DNA from: Sapria himalayana
Lineage: Eukaryota; Streptophyta; Magnoliopsida; Malpighiales; Rafflesiaceae
Direction of reading: 5' to 3'
Assembly (NCBI GenBank): GCA_029783825.1
Contig: JAREIK010000385.1
Location: 1,178,001-1,242,000 of the forward strand
DNA: 64,000 nucleotides
Positions 1-11,936 of this stretch are shown here, one piece after another. A program made the position numbers and the translations under genes. Below the pieces are notes generated by a model. That model ran no database searches and had not been told where the DNA came from. It saw nothing but the letters and a program-made list of their open reading frames with translations. Numbering within the stretch: position 1 is the stretch's first letter; every line of letters starts with the position of its first letter.

Positions 1-200
1 CTAATATTAAAATAATGAGCATTGAAAAGAATATATTAAATTACACTCTAAGAGATTACTTAATATTATAAAGAATCATCCACGATCTACACACTATGCA
101 TGTGCTCTCCAAAATCATAAACATTGTGGTTATTTCTAAATACTATTTTCTCAAGATCATCATGAAGGAATATATTTCTCACATCCAACTGATATACATC

Positions 201-636
201 TAGAGGTGTCAAACGGGCCGGCCCGACACGGCCCGGCCCTTTTTTTTAGGGCACGGTTTAAAAATAGCCAAACCCAGCACGGCCCGTAGGCACGGCGGGC
301 CGAGCCCGGCACGGCCTGTAGGCACGAGAAGCCGTGCCGTGCCTTGCCTGGTCCGCTCGGGCTTGCCTGTCCGAGCAGTTCAGGATACGGGAAGACCGCG
401 GGTCGGGTCGAATCAGAACCGACCCACGGTCTTTTTTTGCGGGGAGGGGCATCCTGGGGTCGGGCTCACGGGAGACCCGGCACGGGACTGACCCGTGTCG
501 GGGTGTCGTGCCGCGTGCCGAATCGTGCCGGATCAGGCACGGCACGCGGCTAACCCGTGCATGGCACGGGCCCGGGCACAGAATTTTTCCGTGTCGTGCC
601 TCGTGTCGGGCCGGGCCAGCCCGGTAGACACCTGTA
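201..636. mobile_element. Non-autonomous hAT element, 436 bp, intact ends
   Basis: The GC-rich block begins TAGAGGTGTCAAACGGGCC and ends GGTAGACACCTGTA, an imperfect terminal inverted repeat. It is flanked by a perfect 8-bp direct repeat, TATACATC (193-200 and 637-644), as expected of hAT insertion. The interior is packed with GCACGG/CCGTGC motifs and carries a 38-bp imperfect palindrome at 394-431. It has no transposase. Open frames across it are a by-product of GC-richness and are not genes. It belongs to the same family as the element at 24,978-28,714. Confidence 0.9.
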
Positions 637-644
637 TATACATC

Positions 645-1314
645 CCATCTATGAGAAACAATAGTAAGGGCAGCTTAATTGTGATCATCTTTGATCACAC
701 ACAAAAATATCTCACTAATTCATATTATAAGTTTGTGTAAATCTCGATTATCAACCTAGTCTTAAGCCAAACAGCCTTCGTTTCAAGTCTAATTTTCACT
801 ATATGCACCCACTTGCATACTAATTCATATCATTACACTTTTATTGAAAAACATTGAAACATCATATGTATGATTGAAAGTAATTTTACTTAATTCATTC
901 AATATCACATAACATTATCTTAGATGACTATGTATTTTGGAAAGAATATTAAGAATCATACAATTATCAAACGAGATCAAAAAATTAAAATATGCCAAAT
1001 TATAATAAGAATAAGAGAGCACTCATAACAATAAATATTTAGTAGAATACATCCTTAATTCCACTCATATAGCAATCAAAAGGTCCAAGAAACTACTATA
1101 AATTGAATCAACTGCCACAATAAATAACTCATTTAGAAAATATTATGAACTAGACATATTCATCTATTATATACCTTTTAATTAGGTCATCAAATTTTTC
1201 AACATTTTATCTATCTTTATTGGGAAGACTCACATCTAGTATCTTGTGAAATACTCATGTTAGACTCCTCTCACTACTATCAAAACAAGTCTCATTACTC
1301 TCCTAAATAAGAGA
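645..1314. other. AT-rich intergenic stretch, nothing recognised
   Basis: Low-complexity AT-rich DNA between two hAT elements. I see no coding frame with conserved motifs, no RNA gene and no clear repeat ends. The same stretch recurs in copy 2. Confidence 0.6.
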
Positions 1315-1706
1315 GCACGAGGCACGGCACGGAAAAATTCCGTGCCCGGGTTAGGCAAGAGCCGTGCCGTGCCTGACTCGGCACGGTTCGGCCTGCGGCA
1401 CGGCACACCGGCACGAGTTTGTCCCATGCCGGGTGTCCCGTGAGCCCGACCCCACGATGGGCCCTCCCGCAAAAAAGACCACGGGTCGGGTCTGATTCGA
1501 CCCGACCCGCAGTCCCCCCGAATCCCGAACCATACGGACATGCGAGCCTGAGCGGGCCTGGCAAGGCACGGCACGGCTGGCCGTGTCTGCGGGCCGTGTC
1601 GGGCCCAGCTATTTAAACCGTGTCGTGCCTGGCCCGGCACGGCAGCATGCTCGTGCTCAAAAAATTCGGGCCGGGCCTGGCCAACCCGGCCCATTTGACA
1701 CCTCTA
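1315..1706. mobile_element. Left-truncated non-autonomous hAT element
   Basis: GC-rich block ending in the family terminus GGCCCATTTGACACCTCTA. The left end starts abruptly at GCACGAGGCACGGCACGG, which in full-length relatives such as 33,469-33,924 lies about 25 bp inside the element. The left inverted repeat is therefore lost and no target duplication can be paired. The shared palindrome is at 1,477-1,514, in the opposite orientation to that of the element at 201-636. An open frame runs through it on the minus strand but has no recognisable protein motif. Confidence 0.85.
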
Positions 1707-2929
1707 ATTATAACACATGTAATATCATGTGTAAGAGCATGATCAATTGTTATCAGAATCAACTGTTACCCTATGATGAGTAATAAATAGATGGGAAAGT
1801 TATCATATCTATGTAGATAATGTCCAAATGTGCACTATCATATGTAATATCATATAAGCATTTCAAGAAAAACTTATCCTCAAATAACATCATATTTGCA
1901 CTCATTATAATTCTCTTAGCGTCTAATGAGTAGTCATCTTCTATATTTACCTCTAGTACCAGAATGCCCAATAAATATATACTTAATAACACGAGTTGTC
2001 ATCTCCTCTATGTTATATAGAAATACTGAGCAAAATAAGTACACTAAAAAATATAAAATAAAATATAAAATAAAAACTATCTTAAAAACAAAAGATAATA
2101 TAATGCGACTTGAAAGGACCAAAAAAAATATTCGATTGATTAAAAAATTATTGATAATTACCATTTCTTCCTAAAAATGTATAAGAACACTTATGTGTGG
2201 TGAACGTATCATTAATTAAAAGTTAATTCTTCCTCTCAACTATCTTATTTAATGCATGAGTGCTAGCATGGGATGCTTCATGAATTATATTATATTTTAC
2301 AAAAAAAAAAATTAATGAAAAATATATTCTAAAATATTATTATTTTTTATCATTTTAATACTACAAAAAAATTGCATTATTATTCTCTTTAAAATTTTAT
2401 AAATATAAATAAAATTTAACATTTTCCTTTACAAACTAACAATCATATAAATCTAGTATGCTCTTCAACATAGAAACAAAATATCTAATATCATCATGCA
2501 TGGTCATCTTATAAGATTCCAATACATCTAAATAAATTAGATAAAACAAGTCTCCGCTAAAACCCTACTAACATGTCAGATAGGAAAAACTCTAATATAC
2601 CTTAATAACTAACATACTTTGTAATTAATAAAAATCAACATCTTAATACTTGATTCCAAAATCTTCATCTTATTTAATGATGCATCTCCAAGCAGAGAGT
2701 ATGTGATTCGTGAATCAATGATATTCAAACACCTATAAAAGATATTGTGGGTATAAAAAAATTTATGATCTATATTGCTCAATTCCTAAGAAATTTATCT
2801 AGCAAGCAAATCTAGTACAAACAATATTTGAAAATAAAAAAATATACAACAATTTACTTATTAATAAAATAACTAAATTAAAATAAATTATAATAAAATT
2901 ATAGAATAATGAAACATAAAGATGTCTAA
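1707..2929. other. AT-rich intergenic stretch, nothing recognised
   Basis: AT-rich sequence with long A and T runs. Short open frames here are Lys/Asn/Ile-rich low-complexity translations without domain features. No gene is supported. Confidence 0.6.
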
Positions 2930-3120
2930 TGAGTTAGGCAACCTAAGCCCAGCATGAGGCACTACACAAAAATGTCATATTGAGCACAACACGACACAAT
3001 CCAAAATCTCCTCTTTGATTATAATAAATATGCCATCTAGACCACTGTGGTGTTGACCCATAGCACGAGCCACGTGTCATGCCTAACACGGATCCAACCA
3101 GTGCCACATTTAAAAGTTCC
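2930..3120. repeat. Decayed GC-richer repeat remnant
   Basis: A patch of more balanced composition with fragments such as CACGAGCCACGTGTCATGCC and repeated GCAC/CACG words, resembling deaminated remains of the local GC-rich hAT family. Neither end can be defined. Confidence 0.3.
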
Positions 3121-5080
3121 ATCCATATTATATTTATAATGATTGATTATGACCAACAGGAGACTAGACTATCGATGTCTTGTCGGCCACCACATGTCAT
3201 AATAAAAATAGATTAACTAATATTATTAGCCAATGAATTAGATCTAATGGCAATTTAAAAGAAATATGATGAATACCAAATTTCCACCCAAAAAATAAAT
3301 TAATTAAAAAATAAAATATATATATTTAAAAAAAAAATTATAAAAAATTTATTAACATTTTTTTATTTTATAATTTATTATAATTTCTCATCTCCTCTTT
3401 GATTAGCATTGTCATAAATCATAACATTCGATGCCTAGTATCTAATTTATTTTTACAAGTTTGTTTTATTTTCAAAAATTTTTATTATTATTATATTTTT
3501 TATTTGATTGAGCAATTTTGATTGACAAAGACAAAGTAATAAAACGATTATTTTTGTAGAATTGTTATCTATTACCGAGTTAAAGATACACATTGTGTAT
3601 TTATTTTTTAAATTATTTTTAGTTAAATTTAATAAAATTATAACAAGTCAAAATTTCTTTCATACTCAAAAAACTTAACTAAATTAAAAAATAATAAATA
3701 CTATAAAAATAAAATATACTTTACATGTATAATGACACCCAACCAAAAGGGTCTTAGACTAGATTGTCTCTCAAAGCTGCAATTCATGCACCTAAAAAAA
3801 CCTAAGAATAAAATATATATCAATAGTACAAACACACTTTAAGATAGTGAGTACAGATGATATTGAACATTTTAAGAAATATGTTAATTAATACATCAAA
3901 AAATATAGCACATTAAAACTCAGGCAAATCTAACTTAACGGCAATAACTTTAAAATTAAATTAACAACTTGAACAGCCCATTCATTTATCACTATAAGTA
4001 TACAAGAGAAGACGTGACAAAATCATCATAAAGATGAGTCTCCCAAATTGATTTTTGGATATCTTAAATTATTTTATCTTATGAACAAATACATTCAACC
4101 AACTTATCATAGGATCATTAGTTTGATTAATATAAATCATTTAATAAAAAATTAAACAATATTTAATAATAAACCAACTTAGGACATAAAAAAAAATAAT
4201 TTTCATGAGATTTGATATTTGAATTAATCATGAAACTAATACATTCGCATGCATAATAGCCCACTTTATTGATTCTAAGTAAAAACTAAATAAAAAAATA
4301 TTATGATTTTTTGAGATTCTTCATCATCAATATGACCTCATTGTTTAATGTGTCAAATATCTTTATGAAATATGAATTCCAAAATAAATTTTAGTATCTT
4401 ATTCAATAATGCTTTAAATAATAATATAACATTAATATGCTTATTAAAATCATAAAAAATAAACTCTTATTTGAAATTTATCATGTTATACATATATATC
4501 ATATAACTAATCTAATAGTACAAGTGAAAAAAAAATATAATTCATTCCACATAAATCACATAAAAAATATATTAAAATAACTTAAGATACCTTATAAACT
4601 ACACGAGTTTGACACTCTATGTAAGTAATCATGCCTCGAAAAAAAAAACTTGAAATAAATACTAGATACCATTTGAATTAGACATACACAAAATTATCTA
4701 ATTACATTTATTAATAAATATGATAAATTATGTAAGTCATCAGGCCTCGAGAATAAAAAACTTCAAATGAATATCATATACTAAAATAAATAATTTGGTA
4801 TTTATTAATCAGACTATGAAATAAAAAATTCAATCATGAAATTCCTTATTATTTTTTATAATATGACAATTATATATTCGTCTACATATAGTCTCATCAC
4901 ATATATTACACTTGGGTGTATATTCAATATTAGTAACTTATTTAATAAATATAGATAATACTTAAATTTTATGTCATTATCATTAAAATAAAAATTAATT
5001 ATTTAAAATATTAATTATATATTTAATCTTTTTATTGTTTGATTACTTATATAGATCCTTAAGTTAAAATGAAATGGATG
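3121..5080. other. AT-rich intergenic stretch with small repeats
   Basis: No gene seen. Three small structures stand out. One is a fold-back at 3,597-3,701. The second is a pair of about 55-bp direct repeats at 4,619-4,680 and 4,728-4,790 sharing the core TATGTAAGT-ATCA-GCCTCGA. The third is a segment at about 4,872-5,060 that resembles 13,100-13,312, with a shared AATATTAGTAA core followed by AATAAATATAGATAATAC. Confidence 0.55.
3597..3701. repeat. Fold-back (inverted) repeat, possible small MITE
   Basis: The left arm GTATTTATTTTTTAAATT (3,597 onward) is matched in reverse complement by AATTAAAAAATAATAAATAC near 3,680-3,701, with TTAGTTAA opposite TTAACTAA inside. The arms are about 27 bp with a loop of about 45 bp. 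It is AT-rich enough that chance contributes, and no target duplication was identified. Confidence 0.35.
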
Positions 5081-5088
5081 AAAAACAC

Positions 5089-5844
5089 CTAAGAAGCACG
5101 GACACGGACACGAACACGAGAATACGACAAAGCAAAATACGGGGATACGGTAAATTCTAAAAAAACTAGGATACAAATATGACCAGGATATGACATGATA
5201 AAAAAAATAAAAAAAAAAATAAAAATTATTAATTATAAATATTAGGTATTTTATAAAATTCATTAAATTAAATTAAATTAAAATATTTTATTATATAAAA
5301 TAAATATATATTATTTATTTTATAAAATAAAAATATTTTATTTTATTTTATAAAAATATTTTATTTTATGCACATCCCCACACAAATACGCCGGCCCCTG
5401 CCTCCCCCTCAAACATGCCCACCCCTTCCTCTCCCCTTTATTCTCGCCACCCCTTCCTCTCCCCTTTATTCTCGCCACCCCCTTCCTCTCCCCTTTATTC
5501 TCGCCACCCCTTCCTCTCCCCTCAAATCGGGCCTGCTCCTGCCTCTTCCTCAAATCGCGTCCGCTCCCTACCTCACCCTCAAATCACGCCCGCCCCCTGC
5601 CAGTGGCGAATGTCGCCCATGCTGCAACGTTGGCCACCCGACGTCATCGGACGTCGGGCACTATAGGCATGGATACGGCTGCCATCTGCCGACGCAACCA
5701 TCCGATAAGCCACGTGGCGTATCGGATACGAATTGTACAATGATAAGTCACGTGGCATATCGGACACGTGTCCGTGTCATGTCCACATGTCCAGGTGTCG
5801 TACACGCGGACACGACTGTAGGGAGCCGTGTCTATGTTTCCTTG
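5089..5844. mobile_element. 756-bp TIR element, Mutator- or hAT-type, with 8-9-bp TSD
   Basis: The left end CTAAGAAGCACGGACACGG pairs with the right end CCGTGTCTATGTTTCCTTG as an imperfect inverted repeat. AAAAACAC lies directly outside both ends (5,081-5,088 and 5,845-5,852). The preceding base is G on both sides, so the duplication could be read as 8 bp (hAT) or 9 bp (Mutator). The subterminal region is rich in GACACG/CGTGTC. Inside are an AT-rich block, a C-rich tandem repeat (5,421-5,521) and a duplicated module containing CACGTGGC and TATCGGA at about 5,705-5,770. No transposase is present. Confidence 0.7.
5421..5521. repeat. 28-bp tandem repeat, about 3.5 units
   Basis: Unit ACCCCTTCCTCTCCCCTTTA followed by TTCTCGCC. 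One unit in this copy carries an extra C at about 5,477, while the units at 47,461 onward are uniform. It lies inside the 756-bp element. A long proline/serine-rich open frame covers it but is explained by the repeat. Confidence 0.9.
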
Positions 5845-5852
5845 AAAAACAC

Positions 5853-6357
5853 TATAAAATATATATCATCATACAAGAATCGACCATAATAACTAAATAG
5901 TAAAATTTATAAAGAATATGATAAATTATTGAAATTTTATGATAATAAATATTATAATTATAGTAAGCTTTCAAGTATAAACATGAATACTATATTCAAA
6001 GATAATAATTTTTTTATTCAATTAACTAAGAGTTAATGAAATTTATTATTTGTCAAATAAGAATGAGTTGCAAACTACTAAAATACTAATTATTATTTCA
6101 TCAAATTTCATAATGACATTAAAAATTAACATATTAAATTGATAAAAATCATACAAATTCATATTTCTCATACTATATAAAATAGTAGGGAATTTACTAA
6201 TCACTTAGATATTTAGCATTACATAGGAGTCTATTTTTTCTGACTATGAATATGATTTCAAAAAAAAAAACATGTTATTACTAAAATTATCGAATCAATT
6301 TCCTGCATTAGGGGCTAGGAGGCCTATTCATATTTCCTGCATTCAACTAAAAATATT
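5853..6357. other. AT-rich intergenic stretch, nothing recognised
   Basis: AT-rich, no coding or RNA signals seen. Confidence 0.55.
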
Positions 6358-6878
6358 AATCAGGTTGTGTCGGCCCAACATGACCCAAATTTTGGTGGCC
6401 TAGTCAAGCCATCGTATTATGTCTGACACGACATGAATTGTGTACTCATTCCATGTCACATCAACACAACATAAGAGGTAGGCCCGACACATCTCAATGG
6501 CACAACTTCCTCAATCAATCATTTCAAGTCAAACTAAGTCATGTCAAGTCAATCACGGAACAAGATGCTCATGACTTGGACAAGAGAAAAGCCCGGTGGG
6601 CAATAGGCAATGCCATAAGTGTCCATGACCCATGCCCATGCCCCCTAACTGACACTGATCAATCAGGCAATGCCCTATAGCCCGTGCCACAATCAGTGTG
6701 TCATGTTTCAGGCACACGAATCATGCCTAACATGGCATATGACTCATGTGGTACCAATATGACATAAGTTGTGCCATGAGAATACATTAAAATCGGTCCA
6801 GACATGATTAAGGATCTTGTCATATTGAACCTAACATGACTAAATTAAACATGTATTGTGGGTCATTTGACACCTCTA
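6358..6878. mobile_element. Decayed hAT-family remnant
   Basis: A moderately GC-rich block ending GGGTCATTTGACACCTCTA, the standard right terminus of the local hAT family. Many CG dinucleotides appear replaced by CA/TG (for example GGCACGA becoming TGACACGACATG), as expected of an old methylated copy. The left end AGGTTGTGTCGGCCCAACA is only a weak match and no target duplication is clear. Confidence 0.6.
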
Positions 6879-7039
6879 TATTCAATGATAAATCTTTAAA
6901 ATAGAATGAGAAAGATAAATTTCGATAATGTTGTATACTATATAAAAAAAATTAAAATTAAAATGTTATTACAAAAACTGAGTCGTAATGATCCAAATCA
7001 TACTTTTAAATTTCATTATTCAATGCATTGCTGCATTCT

Positions 7040-7398
7040 GCAACTACAATTTACATGCTGCACCTGCAATGCCCAAGCCTAGCAATAGCAACCTTGGGGA
7101 GGCAGCCCTGGCAGGATGTCTGCACAGCCAAAATAAGACTGGCAATGGAGTAGTCTTAGCCCTTAGCCCAGCATGGTAAAGCATAACGTGCATGTTATAG
7201 CAGACGTTAGCCCAACCTAACATGACCACTACTCCTGTTGGGACATAAGGCCAAGTTGGGCTAAACTAGTTCGATTTCATGCTAGCACGGCACGACCCAA
7301 TTGAAAAAATAAGATCATACCCAACACAAAATGGTAGCATAATCGAGCCACCATAATGCGAGTCATCTTGGCCCAACATGGTCCAATTGACATCTCTA
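7040..7398. mobile_element. Decayed hAT-family remnant
   Basis: The block ends GGTCCAATTGACATCTCTA, a degenerate family terminus, and contains GCTAGCACGGCACGACCC. The left boundary is uncertain. CpG loss is similar to the neighbouring remnant. No gene is supported. Confidence 0.5.
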
Positions 7399-7499
7399 TG
7401 ATAATATGATCAAAAGAAAAGATAACAATGACATTGTCATACCCTCCACAAATAAAATAAAAATAATGCAATCATATATGACATAGATATTAGCTCTTG

Positions 7500-8760
7500 A
7501 ATCTATGACTCATTAATCACATGTGATGCAATGAGAATAAAGAACTATAAACATAAGAGTATCTCAATTGGAGTTAGAATTACAACTCAAAATATTAGAA
7601 TGTAAAGTAATATTATGAGAACTTCTAGAATGATCTAGAAGAGTGAAATATTCCTAAATAGTTCAAGATGATCTATGATGTTTCACAGGCTTAAAAATTG
7701 TAAGATGTAATGAGATTGTGAGATGTGATAAAGTAATAACTCTTAATGAAAAAGAGCTCTCGCTATATAAAGGAGATCTTTCCATTGTTATATGCATTCA
7801 AACATTAATACTAAGTTTGTGTGTGGAATCCTGTGGATATAATTTTTTTGAGAGATAAGAATAGATTAACTTAAGCAATTACAAAAATAATTTTCTAGCA
7901 AAAGATCACAAGCATAGCAATAAAGCTTGCAACCTGTGACAAGTGGTATTAAAAGTAATTTAATTTCGTTACTATGATATATATTTCAGAGATTGAGAAT
8001 CTAGTGTAAGATATGCATGGCATGATACTTAGAGTCGAGAAAAAAAAATAAACTGAAAAGATGTAATGAGAATAATAAAAGTTTGAATGACTAAGACAAA
8101 ACTAGTTATTGATAAATTATGATATAAATTTGAGAATATTAGAAAAGCATCGATATAACATAGATGAAGAATGAACTATATTTTTTGTCCTAAATCAAAA
8201 TATCATCAATATCATCAATATCATCAATAGTCATAGAGATCCTAAATCAAAAAAAAACTATATTTTAGAATCCATTGTGATTACTATGAGATAAAAGATA
8301 AAGAAATTAAAATGATAACTTTTAACTTGCAAGAGAATCATAAAAATGACATAATGAGAGAAATGTCCTCATCGCATGTATATATTTCAAAATTGAACAA
8401 ATTTAAAAGTACATATGACAAAAGAATCAAATAACTTCCTATGAAAAATGGTGTAAAATTTCTGAGTGATTGACATTGCGAGCAATACAACTAATGTTAT
8501 TCAAATAGAAATTTCATCAACAATTTTATCCATAGCACAAAGAAGATGAAGCAAGAACTAAATTATTAAGACTAACCCAACGTATGAAAATAAGAGACTA
8601 TACGTGTATTTTTTTAACTAATGCTTCAAATTTTCAATTTTAATGACAAAAAAGTTTATTCTTTACTGGGTGTTCTCAAACCTTGAGCAAATCAAGGATT
8701 ACAAAGAAGATATGTCCAAGACCTCACTTATGTAATGTCAATAGCCAAAAAAAATCCTTG
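7500..8760 (+). mobile_element. LTR retrotransposon remnant: LTR end, primer site and partial gag
   Basis: The segment around 7,560-7,930 looks like an LTR: it has a TATA box context (GCTATATAAAGGAGATC) and ends before GTGGTATTAAAAG at 7,943. That sequence resembles a mutated primer-binding site for initiator-methionine tRNA (TGGTATCAGAGC). Downstream, about 8,530-8,760 translates piecemeal to Gypsy gag-like text, KLLRLTQRMKIRDY followed in another frame by LGVLKP and QRRYVQDL. It is broken by stops and frameshifts. The rest of the element is not traceable. Confidence 0.5.
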
Positions 8761-8769
8761 ATATAAATT

Positions 8770-9365
8770 CAATAATATAAACAAACTCAACTATTCTAAT
8801 AATAAAGAGAAGAATCTAAATGAATGAGAAAATAGTTAAAAAATAACTATTCAATGACAAAAAAAAAGAACTATTCACGAATGGCAAAAAGAAGATACTG
8901 CCACTTGTATGTTTTCTTTGTCATTTTTTTGCTTTCAAATCTTGCAATTCGATCTCTACACTGAGTACAATGTAAATTATTAGAATTCTCTAGAATTCAT
9001 TATCTTGATCTACTCATTGTCCTTGAAAATGTTGAGATTCAGTCTTTTTGTGATGTCTTTTAAATTAAAAATATCAGATATACTTGTTTATACTATTGCT
9101 TTGATATTATAGTCAGTAAAAGTGATATCCATGAACATCAAGCTTCTTTGTGTTTGCTATTTTTTTTGTTTTCGATCGAGATCAACAATATGAAACTTAG
9201 TTTAACAACATCTTTTTTTGAGGTAAACAAACTCAGGTATTCCAAGAATAAACATAAGAATCTAATTGAGTGCGAAAAATAGTTAATAGATAATTATTCA
9301 ATGATTAAAAAAAATTACACAGAATGAAAAAAAGAAGTTATCGCCACTAGTATGTTTTCTTTGTA
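8770..9365 (+). repeat. Imperfect direct repeat pair of ~140 bp
   Basis: 8,770-8,930 and 9,225-9,365 are related copies. Both begin with AAACAAACTCA and share AAGAATCTAA, AATAGTTAA and ACTATTCAATGA-type blocks. Both end with CCACT-GTATGTTTTCTTTGT. The spacing is about 455 bp. An inverted match also occurs nearby: AATATGAAACTTAGTTTAA (about 9,190) against TTAAACTAAGTTTCATATT (about 9,452). They may be tandem blocks of an old retroelement internal region. Confidence 0.5.
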
Positions 9366-11484
9366 TTGGATCACATCAAATTAGAGACTATCTCAATTGA
9401 GGTAAACCTATTGCTATCGCCTTAAAAAATGAAGAATCAAAAAAATATATCATTAAACTAAGTTTCATATTGTTAATTTAAATCAAAAACAAAAAATATG
9501 ATGATATACTCGTGACACATGTAATTGATCTCGATCACATATATCCATATTGTCTACTTCGGATAATATATAATTCATGACCAATGATACTTAAGATAAA
9601 TATTGGATGAGTCAACTCCAATCAAATTAGATGAATAGTTAGTAAATGATGCACAACTATTAATACATCTACAATAATCAATTGGCTTGACTGTGTCCAA
9701 CATATTTGATTCTTGTTACACATGCAAAAAAAAATTGAGTGAGACTTTAATATGTTGATATACTTGTTGAGGATATTTCAAAATTCAGAGGTTATACTTC
9801 AACCTATTAGACCTTCCATGTGTACACCGATCTTATTATGTTTACTCGTGAAAAATATTCTAAACTTTTTTCCTTGAAAATTTTTAGCTCCAGCCAAGGC
9901 TTATAAGTAAAAGAATCAAGAGACAATATTCAAACTATAATTGATCCTAACTTTTTTACTTATTTTATGAAATCTAGAGCTTTTGAAGTTTGAGTAGCCA
10001 ATGACATTGTTGTATAGACCATATAACATAATAATATTAATACTGAGTTTTTTATTTTGACACATTATTTTTATTCCATATTTTCATATAATTTATTTTT
10101 ACGTACTTTTTTTACTAAGTAACCGAGTTTTAACTTTATTTTTTTCATCTTCTAATATTTCTATACGAAATCTATAAACTAATCAGAGGGTTCTTCTATA
10201 AATTAAACGAGAAAGAAATTATTTATTTTCTTCACCCATGAGAGCTTCTGCAGTTACTCGTCTATCATTAATATGATAGTCATGTACTCTTTGCTTGAAA
10301 ATTAATCATTAAATAAGCTTAAATTTCTAGAATCAAGTATCAATAAGATGACTTTTATTTACTATATGACATATTGATAAGGAGAACATATTAGAGTTTC
10401 CCATTCAGCACATCAAGAAGATATTAAGAGAGATACATTCACTATAATTCATTTAGATATTTAGGGATGTTTTTTAATTGCCACTAATAATAAGTTAAGA
10501 TAATTAATACTTTTATTAATAACTACACTAAATATACATATTTATCAATTTAAAAAAATTCAAAAATTTTTTATCATTATAAAGTTTTATGAAAAAATAA
10601 AAAAAAAAAGTGAATTACCGGTATATTGACACTCATATGCATAATAGGATAGACTTTTTGGAGAAAAATAATACTAACCACTAATTTTCCATTCAACTAA
10701 ATATCTTTTATTCTCTAAAATTATATTTCATTTTAAATTTTATATTATGGAGAGAAACTTTTTTTCTCACTCAAAATTTTTAAATATATTTATTTTATTT
10801 AAAATCTCTCTGAAATAAATAGATCAATGCTCATGTCATCAAGTAATTCTTCTTGGAATACTATAATATTCAAAAAACATTGAGATTTTACCTACCAAAG
10901 ACCATAAAGATCATTATGGGTACACATATGATGTTCTTTAAGAATAAGTCATTTGAGGACTTGATCCAAAAGAACACACAATAGAATAACATAGTGATAG
11001 AAATATTCTTGTGTTCAATTGTTACTCCTAATACAATAATTACTATTCTTGCTCCTACCTAGCCTATACAAATGATACTATTAGCAAAGCTAATTTTGAT
11101 GAGAGTTATGAAATACTTATTCCTAATTATAGGATGACTTCCTTTTGAGTTTTGATAGAACTAGTAAATATTTTTAAAAATATGTATATGTATTGCTAAA
11201 ACAAATTGTAAAGCAGATATTAACGAGACATATTTTCTCCACGTAGCATCAATTCTCCAATCAAAAAATACAAGAAAAGATAAAATAAAATCTCACCCAC
11301 TCACAAACACAAACTACACATAAAGATTGTTTCCTCCCCACCACCACAACACTGGGTCTGTTACAAGATTCCCACCACATCAACTTGACAATCAACTCAC
11401 CAATCATTTACAACCTGACCTCTTATTTTCATCCTGGCACATGCCCCATAAATCGAAGGTCTAATAATTTTGTATCATAAAGAA
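9366..11484. other. AT-rich stretch, nothing recognised
   Basis: No gene or defined repeat ends. Part may be decayed retroelement DNA continuing from 7,500-8,760, but I cannot align any protein domain here. Confidence 0.5.
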
Positions 11485-11936
11485 GAGCCTAGTATGAATA
11501 TTCCATTGGACACAAAATATGAGTCTTCAAAAAATAAAAAATAAGAGTTAGAAGACTTCATAGCTGCTATAAGGGGTGCCATCTCCATAACTGCTAAAAT
11601 GGCACTAAACAATAAAAAAAAAACTTTCTCCAATGGAGTTTGTATAAGTGGTGGTAAAATACCATCAAATGTCTTGGGGTGCCAGAATTGGCAACCTTGG
11701 AGAGAGAATATAGAGGATGCAAAATAACAGTTATAACTACTATGCATCTCAAAGGATCTTTCTCATAGGTTAAAAAAAACTTTAATTAAAAAAAATATTT
11801 AATTATTAAAATAGCACCTTATTTTGGTACCTACTATTGAAGTAAAAATCTGTTTATGGGTGCCAAAAACACTGTTCAAGTTTGCAAAATAATATTTGGC
11901 ACCCCTTTTTTAGTATCTCCCATTGGAGTTGCTCTA
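11485..11936. mobile_element. MITE-like element with CCATTGG/CCAATGG ends
   Basis: The right end TCTCCCATTGGAGTTGCTCTA reads TAGAGCAACTCCAATGGGAGA on the other strand, a terminus style common among plant MITEs. The left end near 11,485 (GAGCCTAGTATG...CCATTGGAC) is a looser counterpart. The interior has repeated GGGTGCCA/TTGGCACCC and CTCCAATGGAG words. No target duplication was paired, so the superfamily is left open. Confidence 0.5.

Noticed and set aside
394..440. Hairpin followed by a T-run resembling a rho-independent terminator
   Set aside because: This is plant nuclear DNA. The hairpin is a shared internal palindrome of a hAT family and is found in both orientations.
258..627. Long overlapping open frames on both strands in the GC-rich block
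   Set aside because: They are spread over all frames, Arg/Pro/Gly-rich and lack motifs. The block is a non-autonomous hAT element with a target duplication, and GC-richness explains the lack of stops.
5421..5521. Possible CRISPR-like array
   Set aside because: The 28-bp units are contiguous with no spacers, in a plant genome; a simple tandem repeat.
5368..5889. 173-codon proline-rich frame
   Set aside because: Generated by the 28-bp C-rich tandem repeat inside a transposon. The copy-2 counterpart is split by a one-base difference.
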